A DNA stretch of 64,000 bases, taken from contig OY720345.1 in NCBI GenBank assembly GCA_963082975.1, positions 54,852,528-54,916,527 of the forward strand. Reading direction: 5' to 3'. Below, one piece after another: positions 35,097-48,236 of the stretch. The translations under genes were made by a program, and so were the position numbers. How positions within the stretch are numbered: the stretch's first letter is position 1; each line of letters starts with the position of its first letter. The notes beneath the pieces were generated by a model, which ran no database searches, was not told the origin of the DNA, and was given only the letters and a program-made list of their open reading frames with translations. This stretch comes from Labia minor. Taxonomy: Eukaryota; Arthropoda; Insecta; Dermaptera; Spongiphoridae.

Positions 35097-35449
35097 GCAA
35101 GTATGAGCGAAAATGAGATTGGGGAACAATATGCAAGGGGGAAAAGGCTGGTTTGAAAAGACTGAATGTAGAATGTGTGGAGATGAAAAAGAAGATCTTG
35201 ACCATGTCTGATGTGTGATGAAATGAAAGATGTGATTTGCTCAACGCGATTAAAAGAGGACTTGTATGAAAAGATGTGTAAAAGTTGGTACGAATTGGAA
35301 ATGAGAGTGAATAAGGTGATAGGAAAGAAAAAAGAAGGAAAAAACAAATATGTAATAAAATGTATATAAATATGGAAATAATAAAAGAGCATGTAGCCTA
35401 AACCCAAAGAGAGTAAAATAGAATTCCAAAATAAATAAATAAATAAATA
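35097..35449 (+). mobile_element. 5'-truncated LINE with 11-bp duplication
   Basis: The insertion is flanked by AAATACTACGA (35086-35096 and 35450-35460) and ends in (AAAT)n. It encodes, with frame slips, ECRMCGDEKEDLDHV followed by a Cys, the Cys/His knuckle found at the end of many LINE reverse transcriptases. The short direct repeats and truncation are hallmarks of target-primed reverse transcription. Minus-strand frames over it are shadows. Confidence 0.82.
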
Positions 35450-35460
35450 AAATACTACGA

Positions 35461-36840
35461 TAAAAACTAAATATGAATTGTTATGTATATATATATATAT
35501 ATATTAATCTCAGAAATTAATTAGTTATTTAATATTATATTAAATACAAAAACTCACCGTTTGTGAGGGAATCTTATAATTGAGAGCTGCCAACATTATG
35601 AAAGCCAAAAACAAAAAATTTTAAATTAATCGAGAATATAATAAATTTATAATATAAACGTAAATAGTATATATAGTTGACATGCTTCAGTAGTGCTAAT
35701 CCTGTATCTCTCAAAAGATAACACAAATAAGCTCGTTTTTGCGCGTTTCGCTCTAAGAATAAAATCACCCACGTATTTGGACCGTATTTGCTTAAATCTT
35801 GTAACGTTCTACTTTTTTATGTTAAATTCTCTGGTGTTCCCTCTCCTATAAACTACCCACTTCTAGAATTTATCTATTTTCGCACAACGAAGAGTTTCAA
35901 TCTCTCAAACATGCTTTAAAGGTGTAGCCAAGTGTAGAATAGATGGTGGGGGTGGATTGAGAACGTAGCTGTGCAGTTGTATGAGTGTGTTTTCAAGCTT
36001 CTCTCCTCCTAACCCTTTGGCCCTTTTCGTTTTCTTTTGCATTGAAAATCGCACAGTTCGTCTTTCGGCCCATCCAAACATACGAAGAACGAATCCGTTA
36101 CCTTTCTTTGTCTTTTCGACTTTTCAAAGATTACCATAAACATTCCTCTTATTTTATAGGTATATACATATATAAATTTGAAAACATATATATATATATA
36201 TAAATAGATAAATACAATACGCTTTGAATTATTTGATAAAAAAATAAAATATTTAAATAAAGTATAAGAGTAAACGATACAAACTGTTAGAGAGGCATTG
36301 AATGGGAGAGGGGGAAAAGCGGGAAAGTGAGGGAGACAGAGAGATTCTATTGAATATTTATAACGCAATGGATTATTCATTTTATTTGATAAATCTTCCA
36401 CTAACGTTAATAAATTCAAATTAAATATTATTTAGTGACTCGGCATAATATTTCCAAATATAATTTATTGGTTAAATATATTAAATACAAAAAGCTGAGT
36501 GTATATGTATGGTGATAGACGAGAAATGAAGGATGAGTGAATGGAGATCGAGGGGGGGGGGGGGTTGGTAAAAATAAAACAAAAAAAAAATTTACCCATA
36601 GAAATCCTATTTATATCATCATGGAATTAAATCAAATAATTCATCTTCTCTACAGCATATCAATTTGAACATTTAACAATAAATATAAAGCATAAAATAT
36701 ATATATTTTATTAAAATCAGAAAAAAAATATACAATTTTAATTTTAGGAAATATTCACTTGGAAAATCATTTTATTTTAAGGACACTTTAAGACGATGGC
36801 AAGTCAATAAGCCCGTAACTTCGAATTTCCCGTCTCTTAA
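35461..36840. other. Intergenic or intronic stretch
   Basis: 35760-36160 is less AT-rich and has open frames on both strands (36009-36419 minus; 35985-36203 plus) without family resemblance. (G)14 lies at 36551-36564. Confidence 0.4.
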
Positions 36841-36990
36841 ATGAACACTATCAGCATGCAACTATCAGCTGACTCTTGTCGAAATTTGAACAAGCTGGGT
36901 CTTTTCATTTTTGTTTGACATCCATTAATAGCAGACTACCTCGTGATTGGAGAAGAAAATGGAAAAAAGTGAATTTCCATGAAAATCCAT
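36841..36990 (+). repeat. Dispersed repeat shared with 60075-60190
   Basis: CAACTATCAGCTGACTC, CTGGGTCTTTT, ATTTTTGTTTGACATCC and ACTACCTCGTGATTGG recur inverted next to the mariner remnant at 60 kb. Probably part of the same mobile element family. The short open frame here is not a gene. Confidence 0.6.
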
Positions 36991-37864
36991 CTTTTGGAAG
37001 AGATAACAAAATTGGAGAAAAGTTGGATAAAGTGTATAGTATGTATGTTCAATTTGAATTATTATTTAGTTGAAAGTTTATATCAAGATAATCTACAGTA
37101 TCAATCAAAGAAAATATTTAATACATTTTAATTATATAATGATTAACATACAATCAGAAATAAACGCATTAGTATTGAGAAGAATTAGTTATTTACTGGA
37201 TTTTATATTAAAATTAATATATTAGAATTTTTGGGAGAGTTGAATTTGCAATAAAATTGATGATTAGTCAAATATTATGATATTATATATTATTTAAATA
37301 CTCTACAATTGAACAACTTAATTTTCTCTGGGTAAATAATAAATAATCAATACATTTTATTGATAAAATAGAGTGGATAATTGTTTCTTCTTAAAACACC
37401 AATAAGACACATGTACCAATATTAAGTAATTTAAGTACAAAAGGGTAAAATACACATTAGTTCTCCAAACGTAAGCTTCTAAACAATTGTAAGTTAACTC
37501 CGGTTGTTTTTCTTTTTGTGTTGCTTGCCAACAACAATTGATCACTCTTGAATTATTTGCTGAAGCTTTTAGTTAAATTTGCCACATTTTATCTGAAATA
37601 AAATAAAAATAAAAAGTAAAATAAATTAAAATAAAAAAAAAGACATTTAAAAAATGTTAAGATTTATTTGTATTCATAAAAAAATGAACGAATGAACATA
37701 CTTTAATTTATCACAAAGAAATATTAAATTATAATAAATATATGAATAAAATAATTAATAAACATAAAGAATAATTTTCCGAGAGAATCAGAGAAGAAAG
37801 TTTCATGAAAAGTTTATTTAAGGAAAAATTAAAAGACCAATGAGTGAGATGAGAAAATAAAAAT
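36991..37864. other. AT-rich stretch
   Basis: Nothing recognised; the short frames at 37357-37545 and 37729-37920 have no supporting splice or family evidence. Confidence 0.5.
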
Positions 37865-38098
37865 GAGCTGTGACCAGGCACAGAACCGACCGATGATTTA
37901 AAAATAAGTAAAAACAACATTATATATTTTTATATATTTATTTCCCCAGTTAGTTTAATCTAATAAAAAATTTTCAACAATGAATATAACATTAAGAATT
38001 TGTAAACTATCACTTCCGGTTTCCGGATATACACCAAAAGTTGCTGGATGCATGCTACTGATTCATTAAGTAAATATATCAAATTTTATCAAAAACCA
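37865..38098 (-). mobile_element. Family B repeat, copy 4, partial
   Basis: The hairpin side (GAGCTGTGACCAGGCAC, ACCGACCG) and the central CTTCCGGTTTCCGGATATAC region are present; the rest is deleted. It belongs to the same diverged subfamily as copy 5, about 100 bases away. Confidence 0.65.
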
Positions 38099-38191
38099 AG
38101 ACCACTTGACAATTACACTGTATGTATTTTATTGAAAAATGAATATTTGAATTACTTTAATTTCAAAAAAATGTATATGTCATCAAAAAAT

Positions 38192-38910
38192 GAGCTGTGA
38201 CCAGGCACAGAACCCACCGACGATTTGAAAAAAATAATTTCCAAACAACATTATTTACATGAGCCACTCAGATGCCAAACCGATTAACTGAGAACCCCAA
38301 AGTTCACAGTTTGTATTAAATTCAGGATTATTGATTACAGAAAAATGTATATTGAATTGCAATATTACGATTATCAAGTTCAATATTCACTTCATATGTT
38401 GCAGATTACATTACATTACATTATTAGCAAAATTTTAAAAATTGGAGTAAATCGGTTTGGCTTCTGAGTGGCTCACATATATATAAAGTATAAAAAAACA
38501 ATATTTTTAAAACTTGATTTAAAATGACTAAATATTTTTATCTTTGTTTGTATTATTAATTACTAGATTACTACTATATTTTAAGTGAAATATTGTCTGA
38601 CAATGAATATAAAATTAATACTTTGTAAACTGCCACTTCTGGTTTCCGGATATACACGAAAAGTTGATGAATTCATGCTACTGATGCATTAACCAATGTA
38701 TACCAAATTTTATCAAAATCCGTTAAGCCGTTCAAGCTAAAATCATCTCTGTCCGTATAGACAATGGACAGACGAACGGACGGACAGACATCGTGCTTAA
38801 AATACTTTTTTTCTGTTAACAAAATGCTTGATTCGCGGAAATATGTAAAAATCACCACATGTGAAATTTGGTATGAAAAAAATACCTTCCCTTCCAATCG
38901 TCGGTCGGTT
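38192..38910 (-). mobile_element. Family B repeat, copy 5, with a nested MITE
   Basis: Minus copy from GAGCTGTGACCAGGCAC to CAATCGTCGGTCGGTT, interrupted at 38261-38474 by a MITE. Retains GGACAGACGAACGGACGGAC at 38768-38787. Confidence 0.7.
38261..38474. mobile_element. 214-bp MITE with 4-bp duplication
   Basis: Ends GAGCCACTCAGATGCC and its inverted partner GGCTTCTGAGTGGCTC continue inward through CAAACCGATT. Both flanks carry ACAT (38257-38260 and 38475-38478). Superfamily not recognised. Interior noncoding. Confidence 0.8.
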
Positions 38911-39639
38911 TAAATAAAAATCTAAGGGAACTAGGAGAGAATAAAAATTGAATGGAGTTGGATAACTATAACTAAAGTTGGAGGTCAATGCTTTTTTACT
39001 TTAAAAAAAAAAAAAAAAAAAATAAAAATAAAAATAAAATAAAAAAAAAAAAAATTCCAAATTAACATTGTTAAATAAGGAAAAAATAAGGTATTATTAA
39101 GAAAAATTGACTTTTTCTCTTATCCAAATGTAATAACAAAAACAAAAATAATAATTGGAAACAAATGAAATAATAGTATTATTCTAGTCTGAGGGTTAAT
39201 TGGTATTTTACCTCTTCTAAACAATATATAATTAAATTAATTACATCTTTCTTACACAGATTAATCTTCCTCGGCTAATAATTTTGTGACGAAGTATAAT
39301 TTCATTTTATTCTTTTATATTTGAAGTTCGCGAACAAAAATATATACAGTATATATCTTTTACAGAAAAAATTAAAAAATAATAAGGACACCCATATTTT
39401 TAATGATTATAGGCCAATTTTTTTTATTTTGTTATAAAAATGTCGCCAGTTGCATTCAATTCGAGAGTAGAACGAAAAAAGAATTGAGGGTTTTGGAATT
39501 TTTTTAATTAAAATGGCCACAAGTGTTGAATGAAAAGAGGCGCTATACACCCCTCCTATCCATCCCCGTTATCCATGAAACCGCCTTTTTTATATGCGGC
39601 TAAAGGAGACTTATTAGAAAAAAAGTAAATATGTATGCG

Positions 39640-39671
<32 letters not shown>

Positions 39672-40262
39672 TCATTGTTATACATATGCATATATTTTAA
39701 TTAACGGACAAATAAGAATAAAAATTAAAGTAATATTTTTTAATAGGTTACATTGACAAATAATTGTATAGATTTAGAATATAGTCAACATGTTTCATTT
39801 TAAAAAAATAAAACCATTTCTTTTGACTAAAAGAAAGAAAAGATTCATTTATTATATTTTTTTTTATAAATCTTTTAGATTATAAATTACAAATGATATA
39901 TTTTTAAAGATAATTTTTTTTTGTAGAAGGTATAAAAAGAGTTTAGAAACACCTTTTATAAATGCAGGTGGTAAACAAGAAGTACAAATGGAAGTCGATA
40001 AGCTACGTTACGAAAAGACTCCCTGTTTATTATGGTTCCACACTAAGTCTATATAATCTACTTGCAACACTCTCACAAATACATACGGTTACAATACGAT
40101 CTTAAAAGGAATTTTATGAATATTCTTTATTTAGGGGGGATTACTTTTTATTTACTTAAGAAATGAAAAGAAAATCTTGTATAGAAAGGATTTATTAGTT
40201 AATTAATTTATAAAATATTAAAATGAATAATTTTTTTTTAACTTTTATAAATACGAATATAC
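38911..40262. other. AT-rich stretch
   Basis: Poly-A tract at 39003-39054 and (TA)n at 39648-39672. 39960-40090 is slightly less AT-rich; no gene seen. Confidence 0.5.
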
Positions 40263-40428
40263 CTACATTCTACTATAATTATTATTATTATTATTATTAT
40301 TATTATTTGCCTATAGATCCTGATGATCACGCAGAGCTTTAAAGAGAAATGATTAATTATTGAATTTCCCTAGGCCCGAACTCAAGTCTTCAGTGTGGAA
40401 GACTGTCGTGCTAACCACTGAAGAGTTT
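40263..40428 (-). mobile_element. tRNA-derived SINE, copy 1
   Basis: Minus strand begins AGTGGTTAGCACGACAGTC (A-box-like) and continues GACTTGAGTTCGGGCC (B-box-like). The body is GGGAAATTCAATAATTAATC, then GCTCTGCGTGATCATCAGG, and it ends in an (AAT)n tail at 40276-40306. The best preserved of three copies. Confidence 0.72.
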
Positions 40429-40429
40429 C

Positions 40430-40469
<40 letters not shown>

Positions 40470-43400
40470 TAATTTAACATTTTCAAATTCTCATTATGCA
40501 CATTTACTCTTTTTCTCAAATTCCATAACCCTTTCTATATATTTAAACAATTTATTATTCAATTACTTAATTTAATTCAATTTTATATACTATATAAAAA
40601 AAAATTAAAAATGAATATTAATATAAATATTAAAGAATATTAAAAGGTACAATATTATTAAAATGCTTGCATCGAACAACTTTGTTCAATTTGTTTCCCT
40701 TATGATCTCAGGTTATTATTAACCCAAAACTAGAAACTTTAAGACATGTTAGCATATTGAGAGAATATATCACTCCCCAATGAGTTTATTTATTTTATTA
40801 TTTTTTTCTTTTTTTTTTTTGAACTACTTTTATTTTCTTTCTCGTTCTCTTATTTTTTTTAATGTTGTTTTGCATAGGGAAATTGGTCACCCATTGGGTT
40901 TTAAAGGGTGAAAGGAAAATAGGGCGAGTGAGCGAGATGGCTGGAGTGTTTATGGCCCTCCTGGTGGCCATCTTCTACTTGTTTGTTCCTCTGATGTTTC
41001 CTACCCTTTCTTTTCTACTTGTTGTTTCCTTTTATATTTTATTTTGTTTTAAAATATTCATCAAGATAATAAATTTCATTTTTATATTATTCTTGGGGAG
41101 TAAATTATCATACACTGGTATATATCAAAACCATGATATAAGGTGTAAAGAAAAGCAGAATGTAATTTATAAGTATGAAACAAGTTTTGAATGAATTAAC
41201 AAAAAATTAGATTTTAATTTGTTTTGGGATATAGTTACCACTCTTCAATAATTAAATACAAAGTTTATATATAATTTTTTTTTTTTTTTAATTTAAATAA
41301 AGAAATTATATTATTTTACCTAAAGAGTATAAGATCCATATTTATAATTATCTAAAATGATCAAAATAATAATTATTAAATATTAATTTAAAATTTGTTG
41401 GAGATTCAACAAATAAATTGATGAGTTTGTTGTTAATTTTTTTAATTCAGGAGATTGGGAATCAAACACACAATTTTTTGAAAACAGTTCTAAATACATG
41501 TTCTAATTTTGGAATTGTCTGATTTAATAACAAAATAAATTTTCAAACATAAAGAGTAAATAGGAATAAGATAACTATAATCTCTAGTTTACTCTTGGAA
41601 AATTTTATATAAGGTAAACGTACCAGTAGTTGACCACCTTAAGAGAAATTTTCATAAAAAAACATTATTATTCTGTAACAAAATGTATGTATATTTAAAT
41701 ATTTTTTCAAAATTTTTTTTCTAAACGTATTTCTTGTTCTAGTAATTGACCATCTTAAAATCTAAAGTTTCTAAAGATTTTTTAACACCAAAATCTTCAA
41801 TTTATAATATTTTTATATAAATATTTATGGATTATAAAAGGTTAAAATTGTGTATATTTACAGGGGCCACGATCAATATGGCGCTACATAAGCACCCACT
41901 TTTATACCTATTTTCTATTTCAGTTAGCACTTAAATCTCTTTGATAAAATATAAACATATGAAAAGAAACAATGATGTTTATCTTCCTAACCAATATTGT
42001 AAGAGTACATATCTATTAAATATAAAAAAAATGTCTATCAGGAGTTAGAAAAGGGCTCAGACCCCTGAATAAATGAGAAAACCACCTTATATGGGCTAAT
42101 CAGCTTCTTGATAGCTAATATTTATTTATTCATTAATTTCTTAAGTAACTAAATTTATTTGCTTGCTTACTTAACTCCTTTTGGCAAACCTTATCAGCTA
42201 ATTTAGTAGTATTTTCTATTTCAGATAATAACGGATATTTCATATTTATGTTATCTGATAAATTTCAAGCTCTAATTTTCTAACCGACTAGGTTTATGCA
42301 TGTAATTAGAATTACAAAAAAAAAAAATTAAAAGAACTCTTTAAATTATCATAAATCTCGGATTTTCTCTACTTTTTGTGTTCGGTGAACCTTTAATATA
42401 TTTTTTTCTTTAAAAACAACTCAACCCCAATTTACCGTCTTCAATTATTGCCTAATTTGTCTTTTCTTTTAAAAATTTCAACTCATTATCCCTCCCACCA
42501 CAACCCTTTCCCCCTAATATTTCTCCTAATACTCTTATCGATTCGCTCAAACCACTCCGCGCCGCTTTGGTCAAAAAATATTGATTAAAAATACCTTATA
42601 AACTTTCATTAAACAAAATCTTTAAATTTATTTTATAGAAAAAAAAGGGAGAATAAGGGTTGTAGACGCAGGGTGTAATTTGATCTCTCCTACTTTTTCT
42701 TTTTCTTGTTTTTTTTTTTTTTAAACTTAACGAGAAAGTTTTCATAAGACAACTCTTAATGTGCACGTAAGAAAGCGGGGAGTGTGAAGGGCGGATTTTA
42801 GAATGAGAGAGAGAGAGAGAAAGAGAAAAAGAGAGAGAGAGAGGGAATAGAGGAGAGAAGTTATATATAATTGAATGATTGATTATATTTCATTAAAACA
42901 TAAAATGGAGAAAATTAATAATATCTAGTCTTTCATATATATATTTTATATATATTGAATTTAATTAATTACTTAAAAGTCATTTGCAGCTGATTTCGAT
43001 TTGAGATTAATTTTAAATATATAGATCTTAAAATAGATTATTTCAGTGGGGAAAAAAAAAGATTTTCTAAGAATTAAAGCATAATGAATTTAAAAATTTT
43101 GATTAATTTATTATTGCATAGAATTGTTAACGAGAAAAAATTACATAATGATAAATAGGGAGTAATTATTATGGTGCGCCCTTTATATGCCCTTTATTCA
43201 TGTTTCTTACAATATCTTGTAGATTTAACTTCGAGAGAGAAACTTTTATAGTAAATTATTCTTTATTATTAATTGTATAATCTGGGTCATTTGCTAATTT
43301 AAAACAAAAAAACAATATCTAGCTATGATTAATGTTTTAAATTTATTTTAATAAACATAGTTGAATCATTATAATATTATGATTTGGATACCAATAGATA

Positions 43401-43500
43401 TTTATTGACACCTGTTGATGAAATTACACATCTATTTACCTTTTAAAGTTTAAAATAGTAAAAAGGACGAGAAATTGTTTTATATTTATTATTAAAAAAA
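40429..43500. other. AT-rich stretch, no supported gene
   Basis: (AAT)n at 40434-40469. A 110-codon frame at 40862-41194 starts plausibly and is hydrophobic but dissolves into AT-rich codons. A (GA)n block lies at 42805-42860. 41620-41650 and 41740-41757 share an AGTA-TTGACCA-CTTAA motif of unknown meaning. Confidence 0.45.
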
Positions 43501-44165
43501 GTTGAAGTGTCCCCGCTCGACTATCTCGCAAATTTGAATTGAAATAATTAACATATATTATATTTAAATTAAATTAAATTAATTAAATTATAAATTAAAA
43601 TTAATAAATAATATTTATTAAACCAGCGCATGTTTGGTTCCTTGTTGATGGGACCACGTCACGTGCTGGCGCGTGATTTGCAGTGTTAAAAAATTAATTC
43701 CGGTACTTTTATCCATTCAATCAAGCTGAAATTCTATATATAGCAGTTTTATACAATTTTTAATCATGTGAAAGAAAATCAAACATTTATCTTTATTTTT
43801 ACGGTCACTTTAGAGGAAAAAAAATCAAAACGTGGTAGGTAATGGTCCTCTTCTGAAAGGACTACATTTCTCAAAATTTGATAGAAAACTACGAATTTTG
43901 AATAATTCCAGTGTACCAAAATTCATTATTCTAGCTCAAACCGTTTTTGCGTAACCTTATCTACATACACACACACACACACACACATACTCTCACTCTC
44001 TCTCTCTCTAACACACACACACATACACAAACACACATATATATATATATATATATAGACATTTTTCTCAACCCTAGTAAAAATGTCACAGGGACCTTCA
44101 AAACATATAAAAACATCAAAATCTCGGCATTTTGTGATTGCAATACTATCCTTGTCAAGATAGTA
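43501..44165 (-). mobile_element. Family A repeat, copy 7
   Basis: Minus copy from a changed hairpin (GAAGTGTCCCCGCTCG) to CTATCCTTGTCAAGATAGTA. The internal simple repeat is expanded into (CA)n, (CT)n and (TA)n at 43967-44057. The short frames on both strands there are repeat translations. Confidence 0.8.
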
Positions 44166-45019
44166 AGAAGCAAGAATAAAGGAATTTAATTATTTTTATT
44201 TTTTTTTAATTATTATTTTTTTAATAATTATTAATTTATATAGAAATATAGAATCATTATTTTAAAAATCATATTTATAAATTAATAATTATTTATTAAA
44301 TTAATATATTTTGGGTATGAGTACAAGGGGTGTAAATATAGTTTCCTGTATATTGTATATAGCTGAGACAACATATGAAATAGCGATTGAATCAGATTAC
44401 CGAAATGGAGTAATTAATAGACAGCTGCTGATGATCAATTAAACCTCTCGTAGTGACAGTCAGTCTAAGAGCCCCTTATATTAGGCAACCGCTACGATCA
44501 AACTAAACTTAACACTTTATAGCATATTTCAATACATTTATCTTCTTTCATATATTGAGATATTATATATTTAAAACTTAAATGAAAAATAAGTATTTGA
44601 TATTGTTTTATTATTTATATTGAATTTATAACACCAGAATGAACTGAAAATATGAATATAAATATTGGCGAAAGATAAATTTGTGATATAAATACAAATA
44701 CTTAATTTTTTTAAAATATGATTGTTGCATAAATTAATAAGATAAGATTATGTATATAATACTATATCATATAATGTATGCATGTCCAAACCTAATTAGA
44801 ATAATCATATAGAGAAGGTTGTGATGGACAGAGATCATGGGGGAGAAACAATTAGCATGAAGGGTATTCACTGGTAAACTAGGAGACTGCATAGAGGTTC
44901 AAGAACCGGAATAATATTTAATCAAACTGATAGAGAGAAAAAGAAGAAAAATATAGTTTGTTTTGTATGATTTATTTACAGAAACGATTAAATTTATAGA
45001 TTTTTGAATATTAATTTTT
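44166..45019. other. Stretch between family A copies 7 and 8
   Basis: Less AT-rich patches at 44400-44500 and 44815-44930 without recognisable content. Confidence 0.5.
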
Positions 45020-45142
45020 ACTATCTCACCAGAGATAGTATTGTAATCACAAAAATTTTTGATGTCGATATTTTGATGTTTTTATACGTTTTGAAGGTCC
45101 TTGAGTCATTTTCACTAAAGTTAAGAAAAATGTCTGTCTCTC

Positions 45143-45173
<31 letters not shown>

Positions 45174-45650
45174 AGACAAGATTACGCAAAAACGGTTTCA
45201 GTCATAATAATGAAATTTGGTACAAATTCGTAGTTTTCTATCAAATTTTGAGAAATGTAACTTATCCGGAAGTGGGTCATTACCTCCCACGTTTTCATTT
45301 TGTTTCCTCTAAACTGACCCTAAAAATAAAGATATATGTTTGATAGTTTTTCACAAGATTAAAAATTGTATAAAACTGCTATAAAATTGTTTTTAGCTTG
45401 ATTGAATCGCTAAAAGTACCGGAATTAATTTTTTAAATTTTGATTTAAAAATGAAGGTAAAGATTTTACACGTTGACTGCCATAACGCACCAGCACGTGA
45501 CGTGGTGCCATCAACAGAGCCAAACACGCGCTGGTTAAATAAATATTATTTATTAATTTAAACTTAAATTTAATTAATTAAATCTAATTCAAGTATAATA
45601 TATGTTAACTAATCCAATTCAAATTTCCGAAATTGTTGAGTAGAGATTAG
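45020..45650 (+). mobile_element. Family A repeat, copy 8
   Basis: Plus copy from ACTATCTCACCAGAGATAGT with (GT)n at 45142-45160. There is an extra segment near 45438-45480, and the right end is degraded (TTGAGTAGAGATTAG). Confidence 0.75.
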
Positions 45651-47750
45651 AATATGATAATGATTAATTATTGTTAAATTATGAATTTGTCTAGTGAGTT
45701 TTAACTATGATTAAAAAACTGCCCTTTATATCGGATGTTTTGCTATATAGATAATATATCAGATTATATAATATATATGTACTATATATACTACATATAT
45801 AAGGTCAAGGTTTTTTATAAAATGACTTTTAAATATCAATTTTCCTAGTCATAATTAGTGATTAAGAGACAGAGAAAAATAAATTAAAAACGTATAAATA
45901 ACAAAATAATAAACATTTTTTATCTATAATATATAAATTTAAAACTAACATTGAAACATTTAATTAATAAAATAATTTTGAGATCAAAAAATAAAGCTAT
46001 TATCTTTCTTTATATATTAAATGTGATTTTATTAAAATTGCCTTTGATGTTTAATAATAATAATTTTTAGAATTAATTATTGAAAAGCAACACGAATCGT
46101 TGTTTCTTATAGAAGTTGATTCTAATGAAAGGGTGAAGATGTTTTGAAAGAATGGATTACCTTGTTATGTCTACGTGACAAATGAGACTATAGAAAAACC
46201 CTCCTACTACTTTGAAGAGTTTAAATAAAAGTAAAATGAGAATTTTGTATTGTCTTAGAAAATAGAATACGTGTACAATTAATTAAGCTTGCTCTCTCGG
46301 TAATTAATTCAAAACGAATTTATAAATAATTGATTTGCTTTATAAATAAAAGTATTTCTTACGCTTTTGACAAGTTAGATATTACTTTATCTTTAATTGT
46401 TGAGTATTAACCCTTTAACTAAAAATTGAAAATACTTATTTTAAATATCATCAAATTGTATTTTATTCATTTCTCTTATTTCCCTAAAAATTAAGTAAAT
46501 TAGGTGAGAATTGTACTTTTGAATTTACTAGCAGCATAGAGATTGAAATTTGGTGTAGTAACTAAATGTAGAGTACTTTTCATTAAGAATCTTATAAGGA
46601 GGAGAGAAATTTAATTAGAAAAACAAAAGTATATAATTTTATTTTAAATCAAATTAGAATTTTAGTCCTTGAAAGAACAAAATAAATCATTGTTTTATTG
46701 TAAACAGGTTTGCTTCGATTTAAAATTGGAAAAAAAAAAATTATCTTTGTAAATACTCCAAACTAAATTTAAAATAATTATCCGATTGTTTAAGCCCTAT
46801 GATCTACAATAAAGAGTGATATGGTTTTTGTGGCATTTTGTTTGGTTTGAATTATAATTTTTTTTTTTTTTTTTTTTATTTCAATGTAATTCCGCCTTTT
46901 TCAGTAAAGAGCAAAACGAGAAAAAAAGTAGCAAACGAGCAGTGTGCTAATGGACTTCTCTTTTTGTACATTTTATTTAGCCCACCGTGTAATACGTTTG
47001 TTTTTCCCTCTCACTTTTCTTTTATTCGACTATATTTTAGTACCACTGTGCGACCATTTTATTTATTTCCACAAGATCGAAATTCAACAAGAATGAATAA
47101 TTTTATATACATTTATTTATTAAATATATATATTTATATATATAAAATGATAAAGTTCAATGATAACACAAAAATACATACATAGACAAATATATAATGA
47201 AATAAATTCACCATTGCGTTAAATAAAAATAAGAGAAATGAATCTCTATCGAATTCATTGGTCTGTAAATTCAACCCTGCATAGATCAAAAATTGATAAG
47301 CAGATTTTTAGGCCAATTTAACAATTTTATTGTTTGATGAATTTCATTTCATATTTATATATTAAGAATAATAAATAATCAAAATAAAAAAAAAATGTAT
47401 TCTGGAACAATAAGCAAAAGATAAAAGATTAATAGTAAAAATACAAAATCAACAGAGTGAAAAAATTATTTATTAATAATAATTTGTGAACCAACAATAA
47501 ACGGGAAAATATAAATGACGATATTACACTTTTTTTTATTTATATTTATATATTTTTGATTATAAATAAATAAATTCTCCTATTTAAATTATATAATATA
47601 TATATATATATATTAATATCATCACTTATTAAATGGAAATAAATATTTATCTATAGTTTCCTGTTATTTTTATCTATAAATAATATAATCAATCTATTTT
47701 TTTTTTTATCTCTCATATTTAAAAATTGGTAAATGTTTACAAAACGGGAA
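45651..47750. other. AT-rich stretch
   Basis: A T(19) run at 46859-46877 starts a frame (46838-47185) with no family resemblance. Nothing else seen. Confidence 0.5.
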
Positions 47751-48236
47751 GCTTCAGGGATTTGGATGAAACTTTGCTACTAAATTCCTTTTCTAATACC
47801 AAAGAAACTTTCTTTATGCAATGTTTCTCGGTCTCTTCTAGCTTACGAGATAAAAATTATTAAAGTTTGACAGATAATCTAGTTATGAATGAGCAGAACT
47901 TTATTAATGTTATATTGACTAATTCACTAATTATTCACTTATTCACTAATTTTCTGTTTTTTTGGATATTGAAAAATTATATAATTTAATTTAATTTTTT
48001 AATTTTCATATAAAACCAAACCAAAATGAATCCCCCCTGAAAATTAATGGAACCTTCTGCTGGTCAAATTAATAAAACATGGTAGCTAAATAGAATACCA
48101 ATGGATTTATATGGAAATTTTAATAATGTTTATCTCGTAAACTAGAAGAGAGCAAGAAAAATTTTATAAGAATTTATTTGGAATTAAACAAGGAACCCAC
48201 AGGGTGTCATCCAAATCCCTGAAACTAAACAATTAC
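47751..48236. repeat. Long inverted repeat, about 485 bp
   Basis: Outer ends TTCAGGGATTTGGATG and CATCCAAATCCCTGAA are inverted, and further inward TCTCTTCTAG-TTACGAGATAAA matches on both arms (47831-47855 and 48132-48155) with intervening divergence. Likely a decayed MITE. No coding region. Confidence 0.75.

Noticed and set aside
40862-41194. 110-codon hydrophobic frame
   Set aside because: The composition follows local T-richness; no signal, splice or family evidence supports it.
43947-44189. Open frames of Thr/His or Val/Cys repeats
   Set aside because: Translations of the (CA)n/(CT)n/(TA)n microsatellite inside family A.
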